Positions 9,686 through 17,813 of a stretch of 32,226 nucleotides of DNA are shown here, in pieces. The notes under the pieces were generated by a model, which saw nothing but the letters and a program-made list of their open reading frames with translations, had not been told where the DNA came from and did not search any database. The stretch comes from Gammaproteobacteria bacterium. GTDB taxonomy: Bacteria > Pseudomonadota > Gammaproteobacteria > Steroidobacterales > JABDMI01. Each line of letters begins with the position of its first letter. Position 1 is the first letter of the stretch. A program made the translations under genes and the position numbers. The stretch covers positions 1-32,226 of the forward strand of contig JABDMI010000101.1 of assembly GCA_013001575.1 (NCBI GenBank), written 5' to 3'.

Positions 9686-10639
9686 ATGACTATGGCAACT
9701 CGTAAGAAAACCAAAAAGAAAAACACCAAGAAAAAAGTCAGCAGAAAAAGCACTGCACGCAAGACTACGGCTAAACGTAAGTCTACGAAAAAGAAAGCGG
9801 CCAAAAAGAAAGTTGCCAGAAAAACCACTAAGAAAAAAGTAGCGCGCAAGTCTACGAAAAAGAAAGCGAGCAAAAAGAAAGCGTCCAAGAAAAAAGTTGC
9901 CAAGAAGAAAGTTACGAAACGCAAAACCAGCAAGAAAAAAGTAGCACGTAAGTCATCTAAAAAGAAAGCGACCAAGAAAAAAACCGCTAAAAAGAAAGTT
10001 GCCAAGAAAAAAACTGCTAAAAGAAAAACCAGCGCTAAAAAGAAAGTGACTAAAAAAGCCACCTCAAAGAAATCAGCGTCAAAGAAAACAACTGGCAAAA
10101 AAACCACTGCTAAAAAAGCAGCCAATAAATACACAGCACCAACCAAGGTGGCTGTCGCGCGTGTGCGTGCGGTGAAACCTGAAAAAAGAAAAAAGAACGC
10201 CGATGCTTTAAAGCCGAGTTCCTTTGGCCCTATACACGGCGTGGACCCCTATAAGCCCAAACGTGGTGAAGCGTATATGAGCAGTGACATGCAAAATCAT
10301 TTTCGTGATGTCTTGCATGCCTGGAAACGTGATCTGATGGAAGAAGTGGATCGCACAATGGATCACATGCAAGACGATGCTGCGAACTTTCCTGATCCAA
10401 GCGACCGCGCCACTCAAGAGTCGGAATTCAGCCTTGAATTACGCACCCGTGACCGTGAGCGCAAACTGCTTAAAAAGATCAATGGCTCCTTGGAAGACTT
10501 GTCACTCGGTGACTACGGCTACTGCGAAGCCTGTGGTATCGAGATCGGCTTACGTCGTCTGGAAGCCCGCCCTACTGCTGGTTTGTGCATCGATTGTAAA
10601 ACCCTGGATGAGATCCGGGAAAAACAACGGGGCAAATAG
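9686..10639 (+). CDS. dksA: RNA polymerase-binding factor DksA with long lysine-rich N-terminal extension
   Basis: Residues ~172-317 are a full DksA, the RNA polymerase secondary-channel factor that works with ppGpp. They include the coiled-coil tip aspartates D237 and D240 (E. coli D71/D74), the zinc cysteines C280, C283, C301 and C304, and the ending IREKQRGK. All key residues are offset by exactly 166 from E. coli DksA (151 aa). The extra N-terminus is extraordinary: 69 of the first 150 residues are lysine, in units such as KKKVARKS and KKKASKKK. There is no acidic residue before E166. This resembles histone H1-like tails (for example AlgP-type) and suggests DNA or RNA binding. GAGAGG lies 3 bases before the first ATG and 9 before the second (9692); the second (MATRKK) has the better spacing. 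gluQ follows, as in many relatives. Confidence 0.95.
   Translation: MTMATRKKTKKKNTKKKVSRKSTARKTTAKRKSTKKKAAKKKVARKTTKKKVARKSTKKKASKKKASKKKVAKKKVTKRKTSKKKVARKSSKKKATKKKTAKKKVAKKKTAKRKTSAKKKVTKKATSKKSASKKTTGKKTTAKKAANKYTAPTKVAVARVRAVKPEKRKKNADALKPSSFGPIHGVDPYKPKRGEAYMSSDMQNHFRDVLHAWKRDLMEEVDRTMDHMQDDAANFPDPSDRATQESEFSLELRTRDRERKLLKKINGSLEDLSLGDYGYCEACGIEIGLRRLEARPTAGLCIDCKTLDEIREKQRGK
9779..9868 (+). repeat. DNA repeats encoding the lysine-rich DksA tail
   Basis: An identical 21-base stretch (AAGTCTACG then AAAAAGAAAGCG) occurs at 9779-9799 and again at 9848-9868, 69 bases (23 codons) apart. Related units such as AAGAAAAAAGT and AAAAAGAAAG recur from 9700 to about 10060. The extension therefore probably grew by in-frame duplication. 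Many A-runs of 5-7 bases make it prone to slippage and sequencing error. Confidence 0.75.
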
Positions 10640-10677
10640 TCACGATTGATTCAATCACGACTGAATCCAGTATTGTG

Positions 10678-11595
10678 ATGACAACATCCAAGGGGCAGAT
10701 CTATCGCGGTAGGTTTGCCCCTTCGCCGTCTGGGCCCTTGCACTTTGGTTCACTGCTTGCAGCTCTGGGTAGTTTTTTGCAGGCTCGCGTCCAACAAGGA
10801 AAATGGCTGGTGCGTATTGAAGATCTGGATCCGCCTCGTGAGATTCCGGGAGCGGATAAATTAATTCTGAACAGTCTTGAGACGCATGGTTTGCACTGGG
10901 ACGAGGCGCTGATGTATCAAAGCCAGCGCAGTGAGGCTTATGAACATACCCTGCAAGAATTGCACAAACAAGGCTTGCTGTTTTACTGTGACTGCAGCAA
11001 CAAACAAATACGCGCCCGACAAAATTCAGAAAAACTTGAGCGCAGCCTGTTAGCCAGTGGTGTTTATCCTGGCACGTGCAGAAGCCAAACAGAACACCGG
11101 GAAAACTGCGGAATTCGTTTGCGGGTCAGCGACCAGATCTTGATGTTTAAGGATCGGGTTTACGGCTTAGAGGCACAAGACCTGAAAAACGAGGTAGGTG
11201 ATTTTGTTTTGAAACGACGCGATGGCTTATACGCATATCAGCTCGCCGTAGTGGTTGACGACATCGCCCAAAACATTACAGAAATTGTGCGCGGGGTTGA
11301 TCTGCTGGATTCAACGCCACGCCAATTGTATTTGTATCAATGCCTGGGTGCTTCCCCACCTGACTACCTGCATCTGCCGCTAGCCTTGAGTCCGGACAAA
11401 AAGAAACTCAGCAAACAAACCGGCGCCAAAGCACTGGACGACAAAAATGCGGCCAGAAACCTGACTGACGCCCTGGTCGTTCTTGGTCAAGCTCCGCCGA
11501 AGCATTTGCACCAAGAGAGCGTTAAAAGCATTTTGGATTGGGCAATTTCTCATTGGAACGTTTCGAGTATTCCATCACAAAGTACTGTTATTTAA
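10678..11595 (+). CDS. gluQ: Glutamyl-Q tRNA(Asp) synthetase
   Basis: GluQ (YadB) attaches glutamate to the queuosine base of tRNA-Asp. The 305-residue product has the truncated GluRS catalytic core without an anticodon-binding domain. It shows RFAPSPSGPLHFGS with the HIGH-like HFGS at residues 22-25, zinc ligands C104, C106, Y130 and C134, VDDIAQNITEIVRGVDLLDS, and the KMSKS counterpart KKLSK. The ATG at 10678 is chosen; an in-frame GTG directly before it is possible. It starts 38 bases after dksA, the conserved dksA-gluQ pairing. Together with queF 1.1 kb upstream it places two queuosine-related genes on either side of dksA. Confidence 0.93.
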   Translation: MTTSKGQIYRGRFAPSPSGPLHFGSLLAALGSFLQARVQQGKWLVRIEDLDPPREIPGADKLILNSLETHGLHWDEALMYQSQRSEAYEHTLQELHKQGLLFYCDCSNKQIRARQNSEKLERSLLASGVYPGTCRSQTEHRENCGIRLRVSDQILMFKDRVYGLEAQDLKNEVGDFVLKRRDGLYAYQLAVVVDDIAQNITEIVRGVDLLDSTPRQLYLYQCLGASPPDYLHLPLALSPDKKKLSKQTGAKALDDKNAARNLTDALVVLGQAPPKHLHQESVKSILDWAISHWNVSSIPSQSTVI

Positions 11596-11639
11596 TATAT
11601 TTTCAATTCGTTTGATTCGGACCACTAAATAAATCGCAC

Positions 11640-11669
11640 TTGTATTTAGATAGTTATACCGCGTAGAAT
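11640..11669 (+). promoter_or_regulatory. Candidate sigma70 promoter for phaR
   Basis: TTGTAT (11640-11645), an 18-base spacer and TAGAAT (11664-11669) lie in the 133-base gap between gluQ and phaR. The predicted leader is about 50 bases. Confidence 0.45.
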
Positions 11670-11728
11670 GTGCGAACGCATCACAATTGTAATAAATCGC
11701 AAAATAACTAAAAAACTGGACAGTGCTG

Positions 11729-12196
11729 ATGAGTGAAACCAGAGTAATCAAAAAGTATCCAAACCGACGCTTATACGATACCGAAGAAAGTCGCTACATA
11801 ACCTTGAGCGATATTCGCAAACTCGTGAATGATCAGGTTGAATTTGCCGTGATCGAGAAAAAGACGGGTAATGACATCACTTGCCAGATCCTTCTGCAAG
11901 TCATCACCGAACAAGAAACGCACGGCAACACGGTACTGAATCGCAACTTCCTGTCACAGATCATCAACTCTTATGGCAGTAATGTACAAGGCATGGTGGG
12001 TGGGTATCTGGAACAAAGCATGAACATGTTCATGCAACAACGCAAACAAATGCGTGAACGCATCAAGAACGTACTCGACATGGACCCAACCGGAATTGCC
12101 TCTAAAAACTATACCCGCTGGTTGGCTTTACAGGATGAAGTAATCAGCAAGTTCAGCAAAGACAAACCTGTAAAAGAAAAACAGGAAGAAGAGTGA
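11729..12196 (+). CDS. phaR: Polyhydroxyalkanoate synthesis repressor PhaR
   Basis: PhaR-type regulators bind PHA granules and DNA and repress phasin and related genes. The N-terminal DNA-binding PHB accumulation domain is clear (VIKKYPNRRLYDTEESRYITL, residues ~5-25). The PHA-binding region follows (about 60-110, NRNFLSQIINSYG...MQQRKQMRERI). The tail is charged and ends KQEEE. The ATG at 11729 is preferred because GGA lies 8 bases before it; an upstream in-frame GTG at 11723 would add two residues. No phaC or phasin gene is in the window, so the PHA link is inferred from the family alone. A strong bidirectional terminator follows. Confidence 0.9.
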   Translation: MSETRVIKKYPNRRLYDTEESRYITLSDIRKLVNDQVEFAVIEKKTGNDITCQILLQVITEQETHGNTVLNRNFLSQIINSYGSNVQGMVGGYLEQSMNMFMQQRKQMRERIKNVLDMDPTGIASKNYTRWLALQDEVISKFSKDKPVKEKQEEE

Positions 12197-12225
12197 AGCA
12201 ATAACACTTATTGAAAAGATATATT

Positions 12226-12256
12226 AAAAAGGCAGGTCGTCAAACCTGCCTTTTTT
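12226..12256. terminator. Bidirectional terminator between phaR and the TerC gene
   Basis: GGCAGGT (12231-12237) and ACCTGCC (12244-12250) form a perfect GC-rich stem with a 6-base loop. It is flanked by AAAAA on the left and TTTTTT on the right, so it can end transcription from both convergent genes. Confidence 0.9.
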
Positions 12257-12260
12257 ATTT

Positions 12261-13055
12261 TCAGGCTTCAACTGACACTTTGCGTGACTTTTTCATCAAT
12301 AACTTTTTCTGATACCGTGACTGCACGATATCCGACAAGACCATCACCACGATCACAAAGTAGAATGTGGTTTTATTCATTACCGTGATCGGTTTATCAA
12401 AGAACTCCAGATGCGCGATGTGTCCGCCCTCACTTAACAACATAATTCCAACCACTAAAAGTATGAACAGGCCAAGAACTTCATACATGCGGTTTTTCTC
12501 CAGGAAGGAAGTAACACCATCGGCGAGTACGATCATCAAGCCACCACCGATCAGGATAGCGGTTGCCATGACCACAACGTTATCTCCGGCAAGTGCAATG
12601 GCCGACAAAATAGAATCAAAGGAAAACACCACGTTCATGACCACGATCAACATGATGACATTTGCCACGGACTTGGACGAACTGTCATGCACAGCGTCCT
12701 GTTCCAGATTCATCATGTGCCAGATCTCTTTGATCGCGGTGTAGATAATAAAAACACCACCAAACAGCACAATAATACTGTGTAAATTAAAAGTGCCTTC
12801 AACCACACCATCCCAATTGATCTCGGCGACGGGCTTTTGCACCAGAGCAATGAGCTTCACCAGGATGATCAATAAAATGATCCGAAAAATCACCGCCAGC
12901 GCAATACCCATCTTACGCACATAAGACTGCCGCTCGGCCGGGGCACGACGAGACTCCAGCGAGATATACAATAAGTTGTCAAAACCTAGTACGGCTTGCA
13001 ACATGACCAACATACAAAGGTCGACTAAGTTTCCGAGCGTGAATAAATTTTCCAT
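12261..13055 (-). CDS. TerC family integral membrane protein
   Basis: A 264-residue polytopic protein with about seven membrane helices and the two TerC signature repeats: GFDNLLYISL near residues 24-33 and FSFDSILSAIAL in the middle. Each carries an acidic residue within the membrane. Members of this family include Mn2+ exporters of the Alx/MeeY type and tellurite-resistance-associated TerC; which role applies here cannot be read from sequence. The C-terminus is basic (KKLLMKKSRK). No Shine-Dalgarno is evident before the ATG (the upstream minus strand is C-rich), so the start is a little uncertain. No manganese riboswitch-like leader was recognised in the short upstream gap. Confidence 0.85.
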   Translation of the reverse strand: MENLFTLGNLVDLCMLVMLQAVLGFDNLLYISLESRRAPAERQSYVRKMGIALAVIFRIILLIILVKLIALVQKPVAEINWDGVVEGTFNLHSIIVLFGGVFIIYTAIKEIWHMMNLEQDAVHDSSSKSVANVIMLIVVMNVVFSFDSILSAIALAGDNVVVMATAILIGGGLMIVLADGVTSFLEKNRMYEVLGLFILLVVGIMLLSEGGHIAHLEFFDKPITVMNKTTFYFVIVVMVLSDIVQSRYQKKLLMKKSRKVSVEA

Positions 13056-13110
13056 GGGCTTTTGGGGGTCTGGTGGTAAAAATTAGTGGCTATGATAGTT
13101 GCTTAAGCGC

Positions 13111-13698
13111 CTAGCGTCCACGCTTAAACTGTAGAGTTATGTCAGCAATGCGTTTGCCGTAAGCTTCGGCAGTCGCAATATCGCCATTACCGGGCGAATG
13201 CGGCGGATTGACCTGGAAACTGCTGGCCATTGGACCAATTGAGGCGCCAACCCGATTGTGGTTATCGCTGGACGGCCCCTGCAGGTTCTCCATGCTATCC
13301 GGATCATCGGCAGATGGCAGCATGGCCAGACCCACGTAGATCATGCCATGCTGCATGGCGTTAATGAATAATGAGGTCAGGGTATTCAATTTATCACCGG
13401 CGAATGAACCCGAATTGGTAAATGCGCCGGCAATCTTGTTTTTCCAGGCCATGCTGAACCATTTACTCGCCGCAATCTCCTGAAATTTCTTCATGTCGGC
13501 TGACACATTGCCCATATAGGTCGGGCAACCAAAAATAATGGCATCGGCCGATTCCAGCAGATCGATATCTTCGCCCGCTTCGGCCACAGTAAAGATCTCA
13601 ACACTAACTTGTTCGGATTGTGCACCACGTGCCACGGCTTCGGCTTGCATTTTGGTATGCCCCAACCCGCTGTGATACACCACGGCTACTTTAATCAT
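13111..13698 (-). CDS. Flavodoxin-fold FMN protein, WrbA/NADPH:quinone reductase-like
   Basis: This 195-residue flavodoxin-like protein begins with VAVVYHSGLGHTKMQAEAVA, the FMN-phosphate loop of the WrbA/flavodoxin family. FGCPTYMGNVSADMKKF and AGAFTNSGSFAGDKLNTL follow; these shape the flavin pocket in WrbA-type proteins. It probably binds FMN and may reduce quinones with NAD(P)H, but the substrate is not determined by sequence. It is cytoplasmic, with no signal peptide. AAGG sits 7 bases before the ATG. It lies upstream of the TerC gene in the same direction with a 55-base gap; cotranscription is possible. Confidence 0.82.
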   Translation of the reverse strand: MIKVAVVYHSGLGHTKMQAEAVARGAQSEQVSVEIFTVAEAGEDIDLLESADAIIFGCPTYMGNVSADMKKFQEIAASKWFSMAWKNKIAGAFTNSGSFAGDKLNTLTSLFINAMQHGMIYVGLAMLPSADDPDSMENLQGPSSDNHNRVGASIGPMASSFQVNPPHSPGNGDIATAEAYGKRIADITLQFKRGR

Positions 13699-13744
13699 GT
13701 ATAAACCTTATTAATTCTATTGCGAATTTATGCTACGAGCGAAG

Positions 13745-14128
13745 TCACTCAATCCATAGCCATTCGACCAGTGGAATATTCTTAGCCTTGGCAAAGCTCG
13801 CGGTGATCAGGATCTCTTCATCGGCGTCGTGAAAATGTCCGCGCCACAAAAATTGCACTAATTCAACGCGCTGCAGAGAACCCAGATACTCCAGTGTTTC
13901 CAGAGGGCCAAAACGGGGATTCATATCATTACAGGTTTCAGTGAACACCTCTTCGTCGATCTGATCAATGAATTCATCGGTACACAAGGTGGAAAATTTT
14001 TCGTAATCGCAGCGAGTATGGGCATCGATAACCTGCAAGATCACCGCATGCACCTTGGCGATTGCCGTTTCTTCGTTGTCTCCCAAAAACCCGAATAAAC
14101 TGGCGTTGGCTTTTTCAATGGCTGACAT
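13745..14128 (-). CDS. NTF2-like/SnoaL-fold small protein
   Basis: A 127-residue acidic protein whose pattern fits the cone-like NTF2 fold: an N-terminal helix (VHAVILQVIDAHTRCDYEKFSTLCTDEF), a beta-rich middle, and a final strand ending VEWLWIE. The function is unknown; such proteins may be enzymes, binding domains or adaptors. The second of two nearby ATGs (14128) is chosen because AGGA lies 7 bases upstream of it. The first (14134) would leave only one base after the same Shine-Dalgarno. It is followed 46 bases later by the flavodoxin-like gene in the same direction. Confidence 0.65.
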   Translation of the reverse strand: MSAIEKANASLFGFLGDNEETAIAKVHAVILQVIDAHTRCDYEKFSTLCTDEFIDQIDEEVFTETCNDMNPRFGPLETLEYLGSLQRVELVQFLWRGHFHDADEEILITASFAKAKNIPLVEWLWIE

Positions 14129-14182
14129 ATGCATATCCTGATCGGTAATACTGCAATTGTACTTGAATAGTCTTACGGCAAC

Positions 14183-14205
14183 AAAAAACCCTGCACCAGG
14201 CAGGG
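14183..14205 (-). terminator. Terminator downstream of ppiC
   Basis: On the minus strand CCCTGC (14205-14200) and GCAGGG (14194-14189) pair around a 5-base loop and are followed by TTTTTT (14188-14183). It lies about 75 bases after the ppiC stop and just before the NTF2-like gene, separating the two units. Confidence 0.8.
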
Positions 14206-14280
14206 CTTTGGATTGACATGACAGATTTTATATTTCCTGACATGTACAGCTCAGGCAACTTAACACTGCCAAGCCAGTTA

Positions 14281-14562
14281 TTAATCGGTACGGCTCGTGA
14301 TCTCTAACAAGTGATAACCAAATTGGGTTTTCACCGGACCATGCACCATACCCAGATCACCTGCAAATACGACCTTGTCGAATTCCGGAACCATCATACC
14401 TGGACCAAACTCGCCCAGATCCCCACCGCGCTGTCCTGACGGACAACTGGAATGCAGCATGGCGACTTCAGCAAAATCTTTTCCGCCTTCGATCTCGGTT
14501 TTCAGTTGATTGCATTGGTCTTCGGTTTCAACCAGGATGTGGCGGGCTGTTGCTTTAGTCAT
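14281..14562 (-). CDS. ppiC: Peptidyl-prolyl cis-trans isomerase, parvulin PpiC
   Basis: A 93-residue stand-alone parvulin, the same length as E. coli PpiC, which speeds proline isomerisation in the cytoplasm. The whole protein is one PpiC domain: ARHILVE at the start, FAEVAMLHSSCPSGQRGGDLGEFGPGMMVPEF in the centre, and the closing VKTQFGYHLLEI strand with its conserved His. It has no signal sequence, which separates it from SurA/PpiD. AGG lies 8 bases before the ATG. It is downstream of ihfB in the same direction with a 130-base gap, and ends at a strong hairpin terminator. Confidence 0.93.
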   Translation of the reverse strand: MTKATARHILVETEDQCNQLKTEIEGGKDFAEVAMLHSSCPSGQRGGDLGEFGPGMMVPEFDKVVFAGDLGMVHGPVKTQFGYHLLEITSRTD

Positions 14563-14692
14563 AATAAGTACCTGTTTTGAATTAAATTAAATTGCAGATG
14601 CATGGTTCGCATCCAGTCATTTGGGTTTTGAATTTATTTGTAAGGATTTAAGAAAGAATTCGCAGAATCGTTAATCCGTATGATCTGGGCCT

Positions 14693-14995
14693 TTAGTCTT
14701 TAATTGGATAGATCTTGCCAGCATTCACCATTTCTCTCAGGTCTTTGCCGGGCTTGAAATGCGGCACATTTTTACCGGATAAAGAAACCGCATCACCGGT
14801 TTTCGGATTACGGCCCAGGCGCGGGGCCCGATAATGCAAGGAAAAACTGCCAAAGCCTCGGATCTCAATGCGTTCGCCATTGGATAAGGAATTACTCATC
14901 ATTTCTATGGTGTGTTTCACCGCCAGTTCAACATCCTTAACCGGTAGATGTTTTTGTTTTTTGGCCAGGCGTTCGATCAATTCAGCTTTAGTCAT
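14693..14995 (-). CDS. ihfB: Integration host factor subunit beta
   Basis: IHF-beta is the partner of IhfA in the DNA-bending heterodimer. The 100 residues (E. coli 94) show the HU/IHF fold: [11 protein letters not shown] at the start, [25 protein letters not shown] covering the beta arms with the intercalating proline in RNPKTG, and [12 protein letters not shown] near the end. The IHF-beta-type R-G-F-G-S-F motif is intact. GGAAG lies 7 bases before the ATG. It follows rpsA, the conserved gammaproteobacterial order, but a strong terminator lies between them and it appears to have its own promoter. Confidence 0.95.
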   Translation of the reverse strand: MTKAELIERLAKKQKHLPVKDVELAVKHTIEMMSNSLSNGERIEIRGFGSFSLHYRAPRLGRNPKTGDAVSLSGKNVPHFKPGKDLREMVNAGKIYPIKD

Positions 14996-15074
14996 TTTGT
15001 GACTTCCCGTTTTTCAATTTTCTTTTATGGCTCAAGGACTTAAAAGCATGAGCAATTTATAATCAGAAATCATT

Positions 15075-15103
15075 ATTATACATTTTGCATTGTTTTTCAA
15101 TAA
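15075..15103 (-). promoter_or_regulatory. Candidate promoter for ihfB
   Basis: On the minus strand TTATTG (15103-15098), a 17-base spacer and a consensus TATAAT (15080-15075) sit between the rpsA terminator and the ihfB start, in a strongly AT-rich stretch. The -35 match is weak and the -10 match is perfect. Confidence 0.5.
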
Positions 15104-15162
15104 CTTAGCGATATTTTTTAGTTTACGCTCAAAAGACAGTGTTGATTCGTGGCCCAAAAACG

Positions 15163-15189
15163 AAAAAACCGACGCCTAAACGTCGGTTT
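15163..15189 (-). terminator. Terminator after rpsA
   Basis: Minus strand AACCGACG (15188-15181) and CGTCGGTT (15174-15167) form an 8-base-pair stem with a 6-base loop, then TTTTTT (15168-15163). It starts about 45 bases after the rpsA stop. Confidence 0.88.
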
Positions 15190-15233
15190 ATTTCACATTA
15201 CAAAGTATCTGTAACTTATTGTTTTACATATAC

Positions 15234-16904
15234 TTAATCAGACGATGTCATCAAGTCTTTGAGCTGATCGCCCAAGCTGGTTCCAGCTGTGGACGCCGAC
15301 TGATAATCACGCATGGCTTCTTGCTCTTCGTGACGATCTTTGGCTTTGACCGACAAGGAAACCACGCGGGTTTTGCGATCCAGACCAACAAACTTGGCCT
15401 CAACCTCGTCGCCTTCTTTGAGCACAGAGCGCGCATCTTCAACCCGGTCGATCGACAAGTCGGAAGCCTTCAATTGACCAACAATGCCATCACCCAGGTC
15501 AACCAGAGCCGCTTTCGCGTCTACTTCAGTAATCACACCTTTGACGATTGATCCTTTCGGATTGGCCGCCAGGTAGGTTGAGAACGGGTCATTGCTCAGT
15601 TGCTTAACGCCTAATGAAATACGCTCACGATCCGGATCAATACTCAGGATAACCGCTTCAACATGGTCGCCCTTGTTGTAATTGCGCACCGCTTCTTCAT
15701 CCGGGATGTCCCAGGAAATGTCAGACATGTGCACCAGACCGTCAATATTGCCCGGCAGACCAACGAATAAACCAAACTCCGTAATGGATTTGATGTTGCC
15801 TTCGATCTTGTCGCCTTTGGCGTATTGCGCAGAGAACTCGTCCCATGGATTGGCTACACACTGTTTCATGCCCAAAGAGATACGGCGGCGATCTTCGTCG
15901 ATCTCCAGAACCATAACTTCTTTTTCATCACCCAGTTGTACTACTTTAGCCGGGTTAACATTTTTGTTGGTCCAGTCCATTTCAGAAACGTGAACCAGGC
16001 CTTCAACACCGTCTTCGATCTCGACAAAACAACCGTAATCGGTAATGTTGGAAACCTTGCCAAATACGCGGGTGTTTGGCGGGTAACGACGGGTAATATT
16101 TGTCCATGGATCATCACCAAGCTGTTTCATACCAAGTGATACGCGATTACGCTCGCGGTCAAACTTGAGCACAACCACTTCGATCTCGTCACCTACGGCA
16201 ACGATCTCTGACGGATGACGTACACGCTTCCAGGCCATATCGGTAATGTGCAGCAGACCATCGATACCACCGAGGTCAACGAATGAACCGTAGTCGGTAA
16301 GGTTTTTAACCACACCTTTAAGACGCGAACCTTCTTCCAGGTTCTTGAGGAGCTCGTCACGTTCGGCCGAGTTCTCGATCTCGAGAACAGCACGACGCGA
16401 GACCACAACATTGTTGCGACGCTCATCCAGTTTAATTACTTTAAATTCGTGCTCCTTGCCTTCCAGATAGGATGGATCACGGATAGGACGTACATCAACC
16501 AGGGAACCTGGCAAGAAGGCACGCACATGGTCGATATCGACTGTGAAGCCACCTTTAACCCGGCTGGTGATGACACCCTTGATGTTCTCACTGGTTTCAA
16601 ACGCATGCTCAAGCACTTTCCAGGTGCGGGCACGTTTGGCTTTTTCACGCGACAAACGCGTTTCACCAAAACCATCTTCCAGAGAGTCGAGTGCTACTTC
16701 AACGTCGTCACCAACGTTAACCTCGAGCTCGCCAGCGGCGTTTTTAAATTGTGCGATAGGAATTACCGCTTCAGATTTTAGTCCGGCATGGACAATTACA
16801 AAATCGTCCTGGATATCTACAACATTACCGATGATGATCTCGCCGTTATTAAACGATTGGTTGGCAATGCTTTGTTCAAATAGTTCTGCAAATGATTCAG
16901 TCAT
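15234..16904 (-). CDS. rpsA: 30S ribosomal protein S1
   Basis: S1 helps mRNA bind the 30S subunit. The 556 residues match E. coli S1 (557) when the start is placed at [12 protein letters not shown] (ATG at 16904). A longer open frame extends 26 codons upstream but its residues do not fit S1. Six tandem S1 RNA-binding repeats are visible, with recurring phrases such as [27 protein letters not shown] and [11 protein letters not shown]. No Shine-Dalgarno precedes the chosen ATG, as in E. coli rpsA, whose structured leader is read without one and is repressed by S1 itself. cmk lies upstream, and a large hairpin with a T-run sits in the leader (16981-17009). Confidence 0.96.
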   Translation of the reverse strand: MTESFAELFEQSIANQSFNNGEIIIGNVVDIQDDFVIVHAGLKSEAVIPIAQFKNAAGELEVNVGDDVEVALDSLEDGFGETRLSREKAKRARTWKVLEHAFETSENIKGVITSRVKGGFTVDIDHVRAFLPGSLVDVRPIRDPSYLEGKEHEFKVIKLDERRNNVVVSRRAVLEIENSAERDELLKNLEEGSRLKGVVKNLTDYGSFVDLGGIDGLLHITDMAWKRVRHPSEIVAVGDEIEVVVLKFDRERNRVSLGMKQLGDDPWTNITRRYPPNTRVFGKVSNITDYGCFVEIEDGVEGLVHVSEMDWTNKNVNPAKVVQLGDEKEVMVLEIDEDRRRISLGMKQCVANPWDEFSAQYAKGDKIEGNIKSITEFGLFVGLPGNIDGLVHMSDISWDIPDEEAVRNYNKGDHVEAVILSIDPDRERISLGVKQLSNDPFSTYLAANPKGSIVKGVITEVDAKAALVDLGDGIVGQLKASDLSIDRVEDARSVLKEGDEVEAKFVGLDRKTRVVSLSVKAKDRHEEQEAMRDYQSASTAGTSLGDQLKDLMTSSD

Positions 16905-16980
16905 AAAATAAGGAGCCGATTGACTCCGCCTCAAATAAATTTTTAAACGAAAGAGTTGTCCTTTTTCTTCCGGGTTAAAC

Positions 16981-17009
16981 AAAAAAAGTTTGCTTTATCC
17001 AAAGCAAAC
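16981..17009 (-). promoter_or_regulatory. Perfect hairpin with GGAT loop and T-run in the rpsA leader
   Basis: Minus strand GTTTGCTTT (17009-17001), loop GGAT, then AAAGCAAAC (16996-16988), followed by seven T (16987-16981). It lies between cmk and rpsA, about 77 bases before the rpsA ATG. The GGA apical loop resembles the S1-binding hairpins known in gammaproteobacterial rpsA leaders, while the T-run resembles an intrinsic terminator. A second small stem, GGAG/CTCC, lies just before the start codon. Confidence 0.65.
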
Positions 17010-17067
17010 AGGTTGAAAACTTACTTCATCGAAATATTGATCAGATCCGGAATTAAACCATTCTGTC

Positions 17068-17757
17068 TTACGACATCAAATCTTCCACCAAGCGCACGAC
17101 GATTTGCATAACTTCATCAATACCAATATTGGTGGTGTCGATCTGTATTGCGTCATCGGCGGGTTTGAGAGGAGAACTGCTGCGTGAGGCGTCACGTTCA
17201 TCCCGAGCTAATATACCCGAGTAAAGCCCATCAATTTTAGCGGAAATCCCCTTCCCTAACAACTGCTTATGGCGTCTTTGCGCCCGTGCTTTGGCACTGG
17301 CTGTCAGGTAAAGCTTGAGCGCAGCCTGCGGAAAGACCACTGTGCCCATGTCACGACCGTCTGCGACCAGCCCATTCTCTGTGGCGTAATCACGCTGGCG
17401 TTGCAACAAAGCCTCTCGAACCTCGGGCAGTACCGCGACTTTTGAGGCCCTTTCACTGATGGCTTCTGCACGTATGGCCAGACTCACATCCTCGCCATTC
17501 AGTAGGACCCGGGTTTCGTCATCGGCGTCTTCTGAGTGGAACACCACTGGCAGATTTCTGGCGATATTGACCAGTGCCGGGACGTCAGCAAGACCGATAT
17601 TCTCTTGTTCAGACTGCAAGGCCACCAGGCGATACAAAGCCCCGGAATCGAGCAGATCCCAGCCCAGTTTTTGAGCCAAAAGACGCGAGATCGCGCCTTT
17701 GCCAGAACCACTGGGGCCGTCAATCGTGATAATTTTATTATTTTTAATTTCAGTCAC
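17068..17757 (-). CDS. cmk: Cytidylate kinase
   Basis: Cmk phosphorylates CMP and dCMP. The 229 residues (E. coli 227) include the P-loop DGPSGSGKG (residues ~13-21), the CMP-binding ALYRLVAL region, VADGRDMGTVVFPQA, and the lid region with RAQRRHKQL. The start codon is GTG, giving MTEIKNNKIITIDGPSG; no clear Shine-Dalgarno is seen. It lies between aroA (56-base gap) and rpsA, as in most gammaproteobacteria. Confidence 0.95.
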   Translation of the reverse strand: MTEIKNNKIITIDGPSGSGKGAISRLLAQKLGWDLLDSGALYRLVALQSEQENIGLADVPALVNIARNLPVVFHSEDADDETRVLLNGEDVSLAIRAEAISERASKVAVLPEVREALLQRQRDYATENGLVADGRDMGTVVFPQAALKLYLTASAKARAQRRHKQLLGKGISAKIDGLYSGILARDERDASRSSSPLKPADDAIQIDTTNIGIDEVMQIVVRLVEDLMS

Positions 17758-17813
17758 TTAAGATATTTTATTAAAGTTAAATATATTTAAACATCCAGTG
17801 AATTCTAACACGC

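Noticed and set aside
9616-10146. Long minus-strand open frame rich in Phe and Leu opposite the DksA tail
   Set aside because: It is the mirror of lysine codons (AAG/AAA read as CTT/TTT) on the opposite strand of a clear gene; it has no start context and its pattern is wholly explained by the repeat.
10643-10655. GATTGA-T-TCAATC palindrome between dksA and gluQ
   Set aside because: A short AT-rich stem without a T-run; not convincing as a terminator or operator.
14599-14615. GATGC/GCATC inverted repeat between ihfB and ppiC
   Set aside because: A short stem with no T-run in the gene direction; too weak to call a terminator.
16905-16982. 26-codon N-terminal extension of rpsA
   Set aside because: S1 proteins start at MTESFA; the upstream codons do not fit the family, and the segment overlaps the leader.
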